Below are positions 25,901-34,826 of a stretch of 64,000 nt of DNA, piece by piece. A model generated the notes under the pieces. The model was not told the origin of the DNA, ran no database searches, and saw only the letters and a program-made list of their open reading frames with translations. The stretch comes from Streptomyces lacrimifluminis. Its GTDB lineage: Bacteria; Actinomycetota; Actinomycetes; Streptomycetales; Streptomycetaceae. The DNA lies in the NCBI RefSeq assembly GCF_014646095.1, contig NZ_BMMU01000002.1, positions 434,001-498,000 on the forward strand. The letters run 5' to 3'. The stretch's first letter is position 1; each line of letters starts with the position of its first letter. Both the position numbers and the translations under genes were made by a program.

Positions 25901-26854
25901 ATGGGCACCGCCACGAAGGTCCCCGAGACCCGCGACATGACCGGCGACGAACTCTCGGCCGACGAGGCGCTGACGGCGCTGCGCCGCTACGGCCGCTGGC
26001 CGCTGGTGCGCGACTCCTTCATCCGGTTCCGCTACGCCGACGGCTTCAGCCATTCCCGCGCGCTCGCCCTCCAGACGGTGCTGTCGGTGATCCCGCTGGC
26101 CATCGCCTTCGTCGGGCTCTCCACCGCGCTGCACACGGAGAACATCGGCAGACTCGCCGAACTGACCATCCACCGGCTCGCTCAGGGTCCCAGCGCCGAA
26201 GTCGTCGACGACGCGCTGGACCGCAGCCGCCACAGTGCGGGAAACGGTGCCCAGATCGCCCTCTGGTTCGGCCTGCTCTTCTCCCTGGTCAACGTCACCA
26301 CCGCGATGTGCCAGATCGAACGCGGTGCCAACCGGATCTACGGCAACGAACGGGACCGCCCCTTCCACCGGAAGTACCTGCGCGGGCTCGTGATGGCCCT
26401 CAGCGCCGGGATCCCGCTCGGCCTCGGGTTCATCACGATGGTGGCCGGCGGCGACCTGGCCGCCGCGGTCGTGACGGTGTATGACCTCGACGGCGACGCC
26501 AAGACTGTCTGCGAGATCCTGCGCTGGCCGTTCGGCCTGCTGCTCGCCCTCCTCTCGGCCAGCGTGATCTTCCGCCGCTCCCCCCGGCGCCGACAGCCCG
26601 GCTACACCTGGCTGGCATTCGGCGCCGCCGTGTATCTCGTGCTGTGGACGGTCCTCACCTGGCTGCTGAGCCTGTACCTGGGCATCAGCGGGTCCTTCGA
26701 CACGATCTACGGACCGCTCAGCGCCTTCATGTCGCTGCTGATCTGGGCCTACCTGACCTCCATCGCACTCTTTCTGGGACTGTCCTTCGCCGCGCAGCTG
26801 GAGGCAGCGCGGGCGATGCGGCCCGGCCCGATCACTGCCGACCCGGGAGTCTGA
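25901..26854 (+). CDS. YihY/BrkB-family integral membrane protein
   Basis: A 317-residue protein of the YihY family (formerly linked with RNase BN), with about six transmembrane helices, e.g. ALQTVLSVIPLAIAFVGL, WFGLLFSLVNVTTAMCQIE and LSAFMSLLIWAYLTSIALFL near the end. The function of the family is not settled; a role in envelope or lipid transport is often considered. The ATG follows the previous stop directly, and its own stop directly precedes the next ATG, so it lies in the middle of a tight operon with two PAP2 proteins. Confidence 0.9.
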   Translation: MGTATKVPETRDMTGDELSADEALTALRRYGRWPLVRDSFIRFRYADGFSHSRALALQTVLSVIPLAIAFVGLSTALHTENIGRLAELTIHRLAQGPSAEVVDDALDRSRHSAGNGAQIALWFGLLFSLVNVTTAMCQIERGANRIYGNERDRPFHRKYLRGLVMALSAGIPLGLGFITMVAGGDLAAAVVTVYDLDGDAKTVCEILRWPFGLLLALLSASVIFRRSPRRRQPGYTWLAFGAAVYLVLWTVLTWLLSLYLGISGSFDTIYGPLSAFMSLLIWAYLTSIALFLGLSFAAQLEAARAMRPGPITADPGV

Positions 26855-27691
26855 ATGGTGGTCCGCGCCACAGCTCAGCGCCTTCGTGACCGTCGCCGCC
26901 GGGCGGCCGACCGGAGATTCGGCGTCCGCCTGCTCGGTTCGGCCGCCGTCGCCGCCGTCGCCGCCGTCCCCTTCGGCCTGCTGCTCGTCCTGGTCGAGGG
27001 GCACTGGCAGCCGCTGCGCCGTCTCGACGCGGGTGCGGCACGGAGGTTGCACGAGGCCGCCCTCGAACACCCGGCGTGGACGGACACCCTCCGCTTCCTG
27101 TCCGACTGGGTGTGGGACCCGTTCACCCTGCGGACGGCCGTCGCGCTGCTGACGGTGTGGCTGCTGTACCGACGTGCGTGGCGGCTCGCCGCCTGGTCCG
27201 CCGTGACGGCCGTGGCCGGCGGGCTCATCGGGCTGCTGGTCAAAATCGTGGTCGAGCGGGCCAGACCGTCCTTGGCGGACCCGGTCGCGCACGCACCCGG
27301 ATTCTCCTTCCCCTCGGGGCACGCGATGACCGCGACCACCTCGTTCGCCATCTTCCTGCTGGTCCTGCTGCCCATGGTGCCGCGCGCTCTGCGGGCGCTG
27401 TGCTGGTGCGCCGCGGTCGTGTCCGTGCTCGGCGTCGGCTTCACCCGGATCGCGCTCGGCGTGCACTGGTTCAGCGACGTCGTGGGCGGCTGGCTCCTGG
27501 GCCTCGCCGTCGTCGCCCTCACCGCCTGGGCCTTCGAGGCCTGGCGCAGCGACGCGGGCCGCGGACATGCCGACCTGCGGGAGGGCCTGGAGCCCGAACT
27601 CACCGACGCCCACCCCGAGCCCGGCCCCTCCGGCCGGGAACATCACGAAGGATCCCTACGCGACCGGCGGCCGAGCCCGAGCGATTCCTGA
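26855..27691 (+). CDS. PAP2-family membrane phosphatase
   Basis: A 278-residue membrane phosphatase. Its active-site motifs are KIVVERARPS (near residue 130), FSFPSGHAMTATTSFA (near 149-164) and TRIALGVHWFSDVVGG (near 196-211). Such enzymes dephosphorylate phosphatidate, phosphatidylglycerol phosphate or undecaprenyl pyrophosphate outside the membrane. It ends the three-gene lipid operon. The last 35 residues are charged and Pro-rich. Just after its stop the same frame continues in a helix-like reading for about 65 codons, which is noted separately. Confidence 0.9.
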   Translation: MVVRATAQRLRDRRRRAADRRFGVRLLGSAAVAAVAAVPFGLLLVLVEGHWQPLRRLDAGAARRLHEAALEHPAWTDTLRFLSDWVWDPFTLRTAVALLTVWLLYRRAWRLAAWSAVTAVAGGLIGLLVKIVVERARPSLADPVAHAPGFSFPSGHAMTATTSFAIFLLVLLPMVPRALRALCWCAAVVSVLGVGFTRIALGVHWFSDVVGGWLLGLAVVALTAWAFEAWRSDAGRGHADLREGLEPELTDAHPEPGPSGREHHEGSLRDRRPSPSDS

Positions 27692-28162
27692 ACCGAACGG
27701 AGCAGCGAGCCCACCGACGACGCGAACCGGCTCCTCGACCGCGAGTTCGCCGGCCTTCGTCCGCTCCGGAGCCGAGTCCAAGAGCTGCGGAGAGTCCTCG
27801 GCGCCGCCGCACGCACGAGCCTGCGGCGGGTGTTCCGTGAGGGGACCGGGCGCAGCACGCCCAGATGGCCACCAGAGCATCGGCAGGCGGGCCACTCCGT
27901 GTAACGTTCCACGAACCAATCCTGCGCACCAGTGCGACCGGCAAGCGGCTCGAAGCAGGTCACCATCACCGACGTCGGCTGCCGTGCGGGCGTGTCGCCT
28001 AACAGGCTTCGGACTCGCGCCGAGTACCGCCAAAATTCCCCCCGCGTACCCGCCAGGTTTTTTCCTGGACCTCTCCTCTTGACGTGCCGGACTTCTTCAC
28101 CTCAGGGTTGAGTCGTTTCAAACGTAGAACGTGCCACACAATGCAGGGGAGCGAAGGTCGGC
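27692..28162. other. 471-bp intergenic region before the rhamnosidase gene
   Basis: No supported gene. In frame with the preceding PAP2 stop, about 65 codons read RLLDREFAGLRPL... and look helical, but there is no start codon at a sensible place. The right end carries TTGACG (28079-28084), a possible -35 box, and an imperfect TTGA/TTTCAA palindrome at 28108-28121. Confidence 0.45.
28108..28121. promoter_or_regulatory. LacI-type operator-like palindrome upstream of the rhamnosidase
   Basis: TTGAGTCGTTTCAA differs at only two positions from the perfect palindrome TTGAAACGTTTCAA, a pattern typical of LacI-family operators in actinomycetes. It lies 42 bp before the rhamnosidase start, where binding would repress until sugar is present. 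No LacI gene is in the window. Confidence 0.45.
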
Positions 28163-30967
28163 ATGAGCCTTGAGCGTCCGGAACCCGACACCACGGTGGT
28201 CTCCGTCCGGTTCGAGCACCGGGAGAACGCACTCGGCGTCGGTACCCCGGAGCCCCGTCTGTCCTGGCAGGTCCGCACCGACGACCCCGCCTGGCAGCAG
28301 ACGGCGTACGAGATGGAGCTGGACGGCGCCACCGTCGTACGGGTCGGGTCGGCCGAACAGATCCTGGTGCCCTGGCCGTTCGAGTCCCTGCCTCCCCGCA
28401 GCCGGGCGAGCGTCCGGATACGGGTGGCCTCCGGCGGGCGCTGGAGCGAGTGGAGCGCACCCGCCACCGTGGAGACGGGACTGCTGCACCCCGCCGACTG
28501 GAGCGCCCGGTTCATCACCCCCCGCGACCACGGTGCCCTGGACGCGCCCGCCCCGGAACTCGTCCGGACGGTCACGCTGCGGGCGGAGGTCGCCTCGGCC
28601 CGCCTCTACGCAACCGCCCACGGCGTCTACACCGCCTCCCTCAACGGCATCCGGATCGGTGACGAGGTTCTGGCGCCCGGCTGGACCAGCTACCGCCACC
28701 GGCTGCGCTACCAGACCCACGACGTCACCGCACTGCTGGCGAAGGGTGACAACACCCTCACGGTCCTCCTCGGCAACGGCTGGTACCGGGGCCGTCTCGG
28801 CTGGTGGGGCGCCCGCGCCCGGTACGGCGACCGGCTCGCCCTCCTCGCCCAGCTGGAAGTCCGCTACGCCGACGGGTCGGTGGAGACGTTCGGCACCGAC
28901 GAACAGTGGCGGGCCCGCGACACCGGGATCCTCGCCGACGACCTCTACCAGGGGCAGCGCACCGATCTGCGGTTCACGCCCGGCGAAGCGACCGGCGCGG
29001 TGGAGGTGCTGCCCGACGTGGACGCGGATCCGGCGCGGCTCGTCGCCCCGGAAGGGCCCCCCGTACGGGTCACCGAGGTGCTGCCCGCGCTGAAGGTCTG
29101 GCAGTCGCCGTCCGGCCGTACTCTCGCCGACTTCGGCCAGAACGTCGTCGGCTGGGTCCGGTTGCGGGTGCGCGGTGCCACGGACGGCCGGGAGGTCACG
29201 GTCCGGCACGCCGAGGTCCTGGAGGACGGGGAACTGTGCACCAGGCCCCTGCGCACGGCCGACGCCACCGACACCTACCTCCTGGCGGAGGCCGCCGAGT
29301 CCGTCGTCGAACCCTCGTTCACCTTCCACGGGTTCCGTTACGCCGAGATCAGCGGCGTGCCGGACCTGACGGCCGAGGACCTGCACGCCGTGGTCGTGGG
29401 CACCGACCTGCGGCGCACCGGCTGGTTCTCCTGCTCCGACCCGGACCTGGAGCAGTTCCACGAGAACGTCGTCCGTGGCGCCCGCGGCAACTTCCTCGAC
29501 GTGCCCACGGACTGCCCGCAGCGCGACGAGCGGCTCGGCTGGACCGGCGACATCCAGGTCTTCTCCCCCACCGCCGCCTTCCTCTTCGACACCGCGGGCT
29601 TCCTCTCCTCCTGGCTCGCCGATCTCGCCGCCGACCAGCACCCCGACGGCGCGGTCCCCTGGGTGATCCCCGACATCCTGGACGACCCGGCCCCGACCGC
29701 CGCGGCCTGGGGCGACGCCGCCCCCGTGGTGCCCTGGGTGCTGTACGAGCGCTACGCCGACCTCGGCCTCCTGCGGCGGCAGTTCGCCAGTGCGCGCGCC
29801 TGGGTCGACAAGGCGGCCTCGCTGACCACCGACGGGGTGTGGGCGGGCGGCTTCCAGTTCGGCGACTGGCTCGACCCCACCGCACCGCCCGACGACCCGT
29901 TCGCCGCCCGCACCCCCACGGACGTCGTCGCCACCGCGTGTCTGATCCGCTGCGCCGACGTCGTCGCCCGCACCGCCGGGGTACTGGGCCGTACGCAGGA
30001 GGAGGCACGGTACTCCGCGCTCGCCGCCCGGACCCGGGAGGCGTTCGCCCGGGCCTTCGTCACCCCGGCCGGCCGGATCGTGGGCGACTCACCGACCGCG
30101 TACGCCATGGCACTTCAGTGGGAACTGGTGTCCCTTCCCGAGCAGCGCGAGACCGCCGGGCGCAGACTCGCCGACCTGGTCCGCACGAACGGCTTCCGGA
30201 TCGCCACCGGATTCGTCGGCACCCCGCTGATGACCGACGCCCTCACCACCGCCGGCCGCCCCGACCTCGCCCACCGGCTGCTGCTGGAGAAGGGCTGCCC
30301 CTCCTGGCTGTATCCCGTGACGATGGGCGCCACCACCGTCTGGGAACGCTGGGACAGCATGCTGCCCGACGGCACCGTCAATCCCGGCCGGATGACCTCC
30401 TTCAACCACTACGCCCTCGGAGCGGTCGCCGACTGGATGCACCGCACGGTGGCGGGACTCGCCCCCGCCGCGCCCGGATACCGGGAGCTCACCGTGCGCC
30501 CGCTGCCGCACCGGTCCCTGACCCACGCCACCGCCGCGCATCTCACCCCGTACGGCGAGGCGTCGGTGTGCTGGCGGCGCGAGGCCGGCCGCTTCCACCT
30601 GGACGTCGTCGTCCCCGTGGGCACACGCGCCACCGTCCACCTGCCCGGTTCCGCACAGCCTCCCGTGACCGTGGCCCACGGCACGCACACCTGGACCACC
30701 GACGATCCCTGCCCCGACCCGGCACCGTCCGAGGTGGTCAGCGTGCGGGATCTCATGGACGAGCCCGGCCTCTGGGGACGCACGGCCGACGCCCTGACCC
30801 GGCACGGCATGGGTGACGACTCCGCACAACTGGCCCGACGGCTCGCGCCCTTCCTGGACGTACCGGCACGTGAGCTGCCCGCGCTGCTGAACAGGGTCCT
30901 CTTCGAAGACGGCGGCGCCGGCGCGACCGCCGCTCTGGAGACCCTGCTGAGCGGTACCACTGACTGA
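28163..30967 (+). CDS. Alpha-L-rhamnosidase, GH78 (no signal peptide)
   Basis: A 934-residue GH78 enzyme that would remove terminal alpha-L-rhamnose from plant glycosides or pectin fragments. It has an N-terminal Ig-like/beta-sandwich part, a Bac_rhamnosid middle (LNGIRIGDEVLAPGWTSY, FGQNVVGWVRLRVRG), and the catalytic (alpha/alpha)6 barrel with DCPQRDERLGWTGD near residues 450-463 and TTVWERWDSM near 728. No signal peptide is seen, so it probably works on imported oligosaccharides. The last 75 residues or so are an unusual extra tail after the usual C-terminal beta domain. The start ATG at 28163 is supported by a GGGGAGCG ribosome-binding region. A secreted GH78 follows 80 bp downstream. Confidence 0.93.
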   Translation: MSLERPEPDTTVVSVRFEHRENALGVGTPEPRLSWQVRTDDPAWQQTAYEMELDGATVVRVGSAEQILVPWPFESLPPRSRASVRIRVASGGRWSEWSAPATVETGLLHPADWSARFITPRDHGALDAPAPELVRTVTLRAEVASARLYATAHGVYTASLNGIRIGDEVLAPGWTSYRHRLRYQTHDVTALLAKGDNTLTVLLGNGWYRGRLGWWGARARYGDRLALLAQLEVRYADGSVETFGTDEQWRARDTGILADDLYQGQRTDLRFTPGEATGAVEVLPDVDADPARLVAPEGPPVRVTEVLPALKVWQSPSGRTLADFGQNVVGWVRLRVRGATDGREVTVRHAEVLEDGELCTRPLRTADATDTYLLAEAAESVVEPSFTFHGFRYAEISGVPDLTAEDLHAVVVGTDLRRTGWFSCSDPDLEQFHENVVRGARGNFLDVPTDCPQRDERLGWTGDIQVFSPTAAFLFDTAGFLSSWLADLAADQHPDGAVPWVIPDILDDPAPTAAAWGDAAPVVPWVLYERYADLGLLRRQFASARAWVDKAASLTTDGVWAGGFQFGDWLDPTAPPDDPFAARTPTDVVATACLIRCADVVARTAGVLGRTQEEARYSALAARTREAFARAFVTPAGRIVGDSPTAYAMALQWELVSLPEQRETAGRRLADLVRTNGFRIATGFVGTPLMTDALTTAGRPDLAHRLLLEKGCPSWLYPVTMGATTVWERWDSMLPDGTVNPGRMTSFNHYALGAVADWMHRTVAGLAPAAPGYRELTVRPLPHRSLTHATAAHLTPYGEASVCWRREAGRFHLDVVVPVGTRATVHLPGSAQPPVTVAHGTHTWTTDDPCPDPAPSEVVSVRDLMDEPGLWGRTADALTRHGMGDDSAQLARRLAPFLDVPARELPALLNRVLFEDGGAGATAALETLLSGTTD

Positions 30968-31047
30968 CCTCCACACCGCGCAACGCGCTTCGCGGCGACA
31001 CCCGCCGCGGGCACATCACGGCGTCAAACAATTCACCTGGGGATGCC

Positions 31048-34000
31048 ATGCTCCGTAAACGCTCGCTCCTGTTCCTTTTCCTCAGAGGCTTCCTCGTGTT
31101 CGCCGTGGTCGGCGGCACAGCGGTCGTGCCCGCGTCCGCGTCTCCCGCCTCATCGGCCCGGGCCGCCGCGTTCTCCGTGACGACTCCGACCACCAACGGC
31201 CGGGTGGACCCCCTGGGCATCCCGGGTGAGGACCCGGTCTTCGGCTGGCAGTCGACGTCGGCCCGGCGGGCGGCCTCGCAGAAGGCGTACGAGATCCAGG
31301 TCGGACACACACCGGGGACCGCCGACGTGTGGAAGTCCGGCAAGGTCGCGTCCGACCGCCAGGTCGGCGTCCGGTACGGCGGTCCCGCCCTGAAGGCGGC
31401 CACCCGCTACTCCTGGCGCGTACGGGCCTGGGACGACAAGAACGCCGTGAGCCCGTGGAGTGCGCCCGCGTACTTCGAGACGGGCCTGCTGAAGTCCGGC
31501 GACTGGGACGGCGCCCAGTGGATCACTCGGCCCGAGGCCGCGAGTGAACTCGACACATGGACCGACTACGTCGCCACGGTCGATTTCAGGATCGACAGCG
31601 CCGCCCTCGGCATCTTCCTGCGCGCCTCCGACACGAGCAACGGCTACATGTGGCAGTTCAACGTCACGGGCCCGACTCCGATGCTGAGACTGCACAAGCA
31701 GGTCCAGGGCAACTACAGCGTGCTGCGGGAGGTGGACCTCGCGCCGTACGGCTTCACCAACGCGAGTCTCCTCGCCGACCGGCACACCGTCCGCTACGAC
31801 GTGGTGGGCAGCACCATCAGGACGACCCTCGACGGCAAGCTGGTCAGCACCTTCACGGACACCACGTTCGGCAAGGGCTACATCGGTTTCCGCACCCACG
31901 GATGCTGCGGCGAGAAGGGAACCGTCTACGACGCCGTCGTGACCGGAACCGACGGCGGCACGCTGCTCGACGCCGACTTCGCCGCCGACCGGAACCCGTT
32001 CACCGGCGGTGAGATCGTCGGCTCCGCCCTCGTGGTGTCCGGCACCACGGACGCCCTCAAAGAGCCCGCGGTCCGGCCACTGCCGCTGCTGCGCAAGGGC
32101 TTCGCGACCAGGACCGTCAAGAAGCTCGCCTCCGCACGGGTCTACGCGTCGGCGCTCGGCGTCTACGAGCTGGAGATCAACGGCAAGCCGGTCGGCGACC
32201 AGGTGCTCGCCCCGGGCTGGACGAACTACCACCAGCGCATCCAGTCCCAGACCTACGACGTGACGAAGCTGCTCGCCCGCGGCCACAACGCGATCGGCGC
32301 GTCCCTGGCGACCGGCTGGTGGGCCGGCAAGGTCGGGATCGGCTGGAGCCGTCAGTACGGTGACACCCCCGCTCTCGTGGCGAAGCTGCGCATCACCTAC
32401 ACCGACGGCTCGGTCCAGTGGATCGCCACCGACGGTTCGTGGAGCACGGCGGAAGGCCCCTACACCAAGGCCGACCTGCAGGACGGCGAGACCTACGACG
32501 CCGGTCTGAAGCAGCCGGGCTGGAGTCGGCCCGGATTCGACGACTCGACGTGGGAACCCGCCACGAGCGTGGAGTCCCGGACCGCCCTCCTGGTCCCGCA
32601 GAGCGACGAACCGGTGCGCGCGACCCAGGTGCTCAGCTCCCGCACGATGACCGAGCCCACCCCCGGCGCCTACGTCTACGACCTCGGTCAGAACATGGTC
32701 GGCGTGTCCCGGCTGACCCTCACCGGTTCAGCGGACCAGACGGTGAAGATCCGGTACGCGGAAGTGCTCAACAAGAACGGCACCCTCTACACCGAGAACT
32801 TCCGCACCGCCCGGGTGACCGACCGCTACGTCTTCGCCAAGACCGGAACGGTGACCTACGAGCCCGCCTTCACCCAGCACGGATTCCGCTACATCGAGAT
32901 CACCGGCGTGAGCGAACCTCCCGCGCTGTCCGACGTCAAGGGCGTCGTGTGGGGATCCGACCTCCCGTCCACCGGGACCCTGAAAACCTCGGACACCATG
33001 CTCGACCAGCTGGTGAGCAACATCTCCTGGAGCCAGCGGGGCAACTTCCTGTCCATCCCCACCGACACCCCCGCCCGCGACGAGCGTCTGGGCTGGACCG
33101 GAGACATCAGCCTGTTCGCGCCGACGGCCAACTACCTGGTCGACACCCGGGCGTTCCTGTCCCACTGGATGGCGGACGTCCGCAACTCCCAGTACGCCAA
33201 CGGTGATCTGCCCGCGGTCGTACCGACCCCTCAGGGCCAGTTCGGCGACAGCGGTGTCGGCTGGTCCGACGTGATGATCACCGTGCCGTACTCCGTGTGG
33301 CGTTCGTACGACGACACCCGCATCCTGCGGGAGAACTACCCCGCCATGAAGAAGTTCTTCCAGTTCGTGCGCGACAGCGCCGGACCGGACCTTCTCGAAC
33401 CCGGCCGCACCACGTTCTTCACCAACGACTGGCTGCACCTGGACGACCCGACCGAACAGGGCATCCTGGGCACGGCCTACTACGCCGAGAACGCCCGCAT
33501 GATGGCGGAGACGGCCAAGGCCCTGGGCGACGAGGCGGCGGCCTCCGACTACGGCAGGCTCTCCGCCGACATCCGTGACGCCTTCACCAAGGCGTACGTC
33601 GCGGCCGACGGCACCGTCAAGGGCAACTCGCAGACCGGGTACGCCATGGCCCTCGGCATGAACCTCGTCCCGGACCCGGCACTGGTCGCGAAGGTCGGCG
33701 AGAGGTTCGTCGCCAAGCTCGCGCTCACCGACCATCACCTCAGGACCGGCTTCATCGGCACACCGCTGCTGCTGCCCGCACTGAGCAGGATCGGCCGGGA
33801 CGACCTCGCCTACAGGATGCTGCTCCACAAGGACTACCCGTCCTGGGGTTACGAGGTCGCCAGCGGTGCCACCACCATGTGGGAGCGCTGGAACTCGATC
33901 ATGCCCAACGGCGACTTCGGCCCGGTCGACATGAACTCCTTCAACCACTACGCCTACGGCGCCGTGGGCGACTGGATGTTCCAGAACATCGGCGGTCTCT

Positions 34001-34332
34001 CCTCGATCGAGCCGGGCTACAAGCGCTCACGGATCGCTCCGGTTCCCGGCGGGGGCCTGACCGAGGGCTCCGGCAGCCTCAAGACCGTCTACGGGCTCCT
34101 CGCCTCGAAGTGGAGCACCCGCGACGGCACGCTGGACCTGAAGGTGACCGTGCCGGTCAACACCGTCGCGGAGGTTCACGTGCCCGCCACGTCCCGTTCC
34201 GCGGTCACCGAGGGCGGGCGGCCGGCCCGGGCGGCCAAGGGAGTCCGGTTCCTCCGGATGGAGAACGGGGCTGCCGTGTTCGAGGTCGGGTCGGGCTCCT
34301 ACCGCTTCGGCGCCCGCAGCACCCTCGGCTAG
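31048..34332 (+). CDS. Secreted alpha-L-rhamnosidase, GH78, with inserted beta-sandwich domain
   Basis: A 1094-residue exported GH78 enzyme. The first 35-40 residues are a signal peptide (basic start, hydrophobic core, cleavage near ASA). It resembles S. avermitilis Rha78A-type layouts: Ig-like N terminus, an inserted concanavalin-like/CBM-type domain at about 160-325 (DYVATVDFRIDS, GIFLRASDTSNGYMWQF), then Bac_rhamnosid domains and the catalytic barrel with DTPARDERLGWTGD near 672-685 and TTMWERWNSIM near 945. It probably trims rhamnose from plant polymers outside the cell. It lies 80 bp after a cytoplasmic-type GH78 in the same direction. A strong hairpin follows. Confidence 0.93.
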   Translation: MLRKRSLLFLFLRGFLVFAVVGGTAVVPASASPASSARAAAFSVTTPTTNGRVDPLGIPGEDPVFGWQSTSARRAASQKAYEIQVGHTPGTADVWKSGKVASDRQVGVRYGGPALKAATRYSWRVRAWDDKNAVSPWSAPAYFETGLLKSGDWDGAQWITRPEAASELDTWTDYVATVDFRIDSAALGIFLRASDTSNGYMWQFNVTGPTPMLRLHKQVQGNYSVLREVDLAPYGFTNASLLADRHTVRYDVVGSTIRTTLDGKLVSTFTDTTFGKGYIGFRTHGCCGEKGTVYDAVVTGTDGGTLLDADFAADRNPFTGGEIVGSALVVSGTTDALKEPAVRPLPLLRKGFATRTVKKLASARVYASALGVYELEINGKPVGDQVLAPGWTNYHQRIQSQTYDVTKLLARGHNAIGASLATGWWAGKVGIGWSRQYGDTPALVAKLRITYTDGSVQWIATDGSWSTAEGPYTKADLQDGETYDAGLKQPGWSRPGFDDSTWEPATSVESRTALLVPQSDEPVRATQVLSSRTMTEPTPGAYVYDLGQNMVGVSRLTLTGSADQTVKIRYAEVLNKNGTLYTENFRTARVTDRYVFAKTGTVTYEPAFTQHGFRYIEITGVSEPPALSDVKGVVWGSDLPSTGTLKTSDTMLDQLVSNISWSQRGNFLSIPTDTPARDERLGWTGDISLFAPTANYLVDTRAFLSHWMADVRNSQYANGDLPAVVPTPQGQFGDSGVGWSDVMITVPYSVWRSYDDTRILRENYPAMKKFFQFVRDSAGPDLLEPGRTTFFTNDWLHLDDPTEQGILGTAYYAENARMMAETAKALGDEAAASDYGRLSADIRDAFTKAYVAADGTVKGNSQTGYAMALGMNLVPDPALVAKVGERFVAKLALTDHHLRTGFIGTPLLLPALSRIGRDDLAYRMLLHKDYPSWGYEVASGATTMWERWNSIMPNGDFGPVDMNSFNHYAYGAVGDWMFQNIGGLSSIEPGYKRSRIAPVPGGGLTEGSGSLKTVYGLLASKWSTRDGTLDLKVTVPVNTVAEVHVPATSRSAVTEGGRPARAAKGVRFLRMENGAAVFEVGSGSYRFGARSTLG

Positions 34333-34362
34333 GCCAAGGAAACCTCCGGAGAACAACAAGCC

Positions 34363-34413
34363 TGGACCTCCGCCGGGCGCACCGACCGCGAGTCGGTGGG
34401 CCCGGCGGGTCCA
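34363..34413 (+). terminator. Long hairpin after the secreted rhamnosidase
   Basis: CACCGAC (34380-34386) pairs with GTCGGTG (34392-34398) around CGCGA. After one mismatch, CCGCCGGGC pairs with GCCCGGCGG, and GGACC with GGTCC flank the stem. It begins 30 bp after the stop. Confidence 0.75.
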
Positions 34414-34771
34414 GACCTCGGCCCGCGAACTCGCGCCCCGGCACCGGTGTTCGCGCACCAGCCCGCAGAACGGCACTTACGTCAGCGTGGTCGGCCCTGG
34501 GGAGTCGGCGGGGGCCAACCGGTCGGGCCGATACGGGTGGTGACGAGCACTTGGTTCGTGGCCGGCGCGGAACTGCCCGTCGGCGCGGCCACGGTGGGGC
34601 GAACGGTGCTCGTCATCGGCCTGTCAGGGATCATTCCCCGGTGCGAGGACACGGCATACCGCTCCCGGTCTTCACGTTCACCGTCGTCGGCGGCGGATCG
34701 AACGGGCTGGGCTGACAGGCCTGACTGGGCTGACCACCACACGCGACGCCCGCCTCATCCGCCACAGACGT

Positions 34772-34812
34772 CGGCTGAGTGGAGCCCGGATCATCCTGGC
34801 TCCACTCAGCCG
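34772..34812 (-). terminator. 15-bp hairpin after the esterase gene
   Basis: CGGCTGAGTGGAGCC and GGCTCCACTCAGCCG pair perfectly around an 11-nt loop. It lies 15 bp beyond the stop of the minus-strand esterase gene. Confidence 0.78.
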
Positions 34813-34826
34813 GTGGTGCGGACATG

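Larger units (their letters stand above)
34333..34826. other. 494-bp convergent intergenic region with two terminators
   Basis: No supported gene lies between the two convergent genes. It contains a hairpin for each flanking transcript (34363-34413 and 34772-34812). The middle has open reading only of non-protein-like composition. Confidence 0.6.

Noticed and set aside
24047..27646. Minus-strand open frame of about 1199 codons
   Set aside because: It lies opposite three clearly recognised membrane-lipid genes and is a shadow of their codon bias.
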